Shown: positions 62,626 through 64,000 of the stretch, one piece after another
How the letters are laid out: each line of letters begins with the position of its first letter
Numbering within the stretch: the first letter of the stretch is position 1
Assembly (NCBI RefSeq): GCF_001421325.1
Contig: NZ_LMJY01000012.1
Coordinates: forward strand, 186,001-250,000
From: Novosphingobium sp. Leaf2
Lineage (GTDB): Bacteria > Pseudomonadota > Alphaproteobacteria > Sphingomonadales > Sphingomonadaceae
DNA: 64,000 nt
Reading direction: 5' to 3'
The notes under the pieces: model-generated
The model's database searches: none
Told to the model about the DNA's origin: nothing
The model's input: the letters and a program-made list of their open reading frames with translations, nothing else
Program-made: the position numbers and the translations under genes

Positions 62626-64000
62626 ATGTCGATCAAGTCCAAGACGGCCGCGCGCCGCACGTTCCTTGCACTATCCTGCATCGCACCGGCCTTCGCGCCG
62701 GTTGCGCAGGCCCAGCAGGCCGAGGGCGCGGAACGCAGCCTTGGCGGCGTGACGGTCACCGATACCGCGATCACCGACGAGCCGGGCCGCACGCTTGAAT
62801 CGCCCAAACGCACCCGCCCCGTCCGCGATACACCGCAGACCATCACTGTGCTGACCAGCGCCGTGATCGAGCAGCAGAACCTGCTGACCTTGCGCGACGT
62901 GCTGTCCACGGTTCCGGGCATCACCTTCGGCGCGGGCGAAGGCGGCACTGGCCCGAACGACAACATCACGTTCCGCGGCTACAGCGCCAGCAACGACATC
63001 ACCATCGACGGCGTGCGTGACAGCGGCCAGTACACGCGGACCGATCCGTTCGACACCGAGCAGATCGAAGTGACCAACGGGGCGAACTCGGTCATCTCCG
63101 GCGCCGGATCGGTGGGCGGCAACATCAATATCGTCACCAAGCGCCCCAAGGCCGAGGACGCGTACGTCGCCACCGGGGGCGTGGGCACCGACAACTATTA
63201 CCGCGCCACCGCCGACATGAACACGCGCGTCAACGACCTTATCGCCGTGCGCCTCAACGCAATGTGGCACCGCAACGATATTCCCGGCCGGGACATCGAA
63301 AACTACAAGCGCTGGGGCGTAGCGCCGGCGATCACCATCGGTATCGACAGCCCCACGCGGCTGACCGTGCAGTACGTGCATCAGGAAGACCGCAACATTC
63401 CGCAATACGGCGTGCCGTACTACAACGGCAACATCGTGCCCGGCGTCGATCGCAGCGACTATTTCGGCTACCGCAACGTAGATCGCCAGCGGCTGAACAC
63501 CGATCAGCTGACATCGATCTTCGAACACGAATTCAGCGACGAGGTATCCATCCGCAACCTGGCGCGCTGGCAGGATACCCGCCAGCTGACGATCGTCGAT
63601 CCGCCGCAGGGCACCTATTGCCTGTCCTCCGGGGTCACCCCGCTGGGTGCGGCCTGCACGGTGAACATCGGCACTACCGCCGCGCCGAACACGGTCACCG
63701 TTCCTGCGGGCTATTACTATGCCACCGGCCCGCGCGGCACCACGCGCCACACCCACAACCAGCTGATGTTCGACCAGTTCGACGTGAAAACGGTGTTCAA
63801 CACCGGCGCGATCGAGCACACGGTGAACCTGGGCGCTGCCGCCACCTGGGAAAAATACGACCTTTCCAACGGCAATTCCCTGCGCAACGCGGACGGCACC
63901 GCCGGCTTTACCCGCCTCCCGCTCATCAGCATCGCCAATCCCTACGATGTGGTGGCAGGCCCCGCCTCGTCCGCGTTCACGTATGGCAGCAACGTATATA
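62626..64000 (+). CDS. TonB-dependent catecholate siderophore receptor (Fiu-like), 5' part
   Basis: The gene runs off the right edge with 458 codons visible. A signal peptide ends in VAQAQ, a TonB-box-like VTVTDT follows, and the plug domain has RDTPQTITVLTS, FRGYSASNDITIDGVRD and GNINIVTKRPK, all typical of Fiu-type receptors for iron-catecholates. The start ATG follows GAGGGG. It is the transporter for which the upstream tonB and the PepSY/DUF2271/DUF4198/apbE genes likely work. Confidence 0.93.
   Translation, partial: MSIKSKTAARRTFLALSCIAPAFAPVAQAQQAEGAERSLGGVTVTDTAITDEPGRTLESPKRTRPVRDTPQTITVLTSAVIEQQNLLTLRDVLSTVPGITFGAGEGGTGPNDNITFRGYSASNDITIDGVRDSGQYTRTDPFDTEQIEVTNGANSVISGAGSVGGNINIVTKRPKAEDAYVATGGVGTDNYYRATADMNTRVNDLIAVRLNAMWHRNDIPGRDIENYKRWGVAPAITIGIDSPTRLTVQYVHQEDRNIPQYGVPYYNGNIVPGVDRSDYFGYRNVDRQRLNTDQLTSIFEHEFSDEVSIRNLARWQDTRQLTIVDPPQGTYCLSSGVTPLGAACTVNIGTTAAPNTVTVPAGYYYATGPRGTTRHTHNQLMFDQFDVKTVFNTGAIEHTVNLGAAATWEKYDLSNGNSLRNADGTAGFTRLPLISIANPYDVVAGPASSAFTYGSNVY

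Overview
The window reads as chromosomal DNA of an aerobic alphaproteobacterium, most likely a sphingomonad (order Sphingomonadales, Novosphingobium/Sphingobium-like). This is an inference from the high G+C content, the tightly packed genes with GTGA, ATGA and TGATG stop/start overlaps, the cobA-DUF2849-cysI-DUF934-cysH sulfate cluster, the PilZ-XRE fusion, the FadL/FadD/TesB set and an iron-dependent TonB receptor locus. The genus cannot be fixed from the sequence alone. There is no rRNA, tRNA, CRISPR array, prophage or transposase gene.

Layout. 1-4689 (minus): the glycogen operon glgP-glgB-glgC, with glgC running off the left edge. 4975-8924: a small Cys-rich protein, queF, a proline-rich membrane protein, metC and a secreted protein of unknown function. 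8980-10610: a three-hairpin leader and a SulP anion permease. 10617-12434 (minus): a PAS-GGDEF protein with a degenerate active site and a PilZ-XRE regulator. 12548-12713: the first copy of a hairpin repeat. 12790-16810: assimilatory sulfate reduction, with siroheme synthesis methyltransferase, sulfite reductase and a 4Fe-4S APS reductase. 16937-24667: an MFS exporter, bifunctional PutA, an XpaC/TelA pair and FdhD. 24945-28613: all four acetyl-CoA carboxylase subunits in the order accD-B-C-A. 28720-29903: cytochrome c' and a cytochrome b561.

29922-31304 is fumC. 31402-36231 holds a LysR regulator and a three-subunit periplasmic molybdenum aldehyde dehydrogenase (PaoABC type), followed by an MHS-type carboxylate permease. 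37887-48167 is a fatty-acid beta-oxidation region: acyl-CoA dehydrogenase, FadN-type hydratase/dehydrogenase and thiolase on the minus strand, then FadL porin, acyl-CoA ligase, MerR regulator and thioesterase on the plus strand. 48177-48447 is the second, longer copy of the hairpin repeat, whose right end forms the stop codon of a Crp/Fnr regulator. 49399-58356 has an acyltransferase, a TauE/SafE permease with a membrane-anchored RimK-like ligase, a BON-domain protein and a large hybrid sensor kinase with a single-domain response regulator.

58376-64000 is an iron-uptake locus: tonB divergent from PepSY-DUF2271-DUF4198-apbE, then a Fiu-like catecholate receptor cut by the right edge. Two similar palindromes, one in the tonB/PepSY gap and one before the receptor, look like Fur sites. 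The DUF2271 protein carries a DGLSGAT motif that matches the ApbE flavinylation consensus, suggesting a periplasmic flavin-based ferric reductase coupled to siderophore import.

The most unusual items are the two-copy hairpin element with its nested palindrome, the flavinylation/iron module, an fdhD gene that seems to start at CTG, the SulP leader RNA and the RimK-like ligase with a membrane tail.
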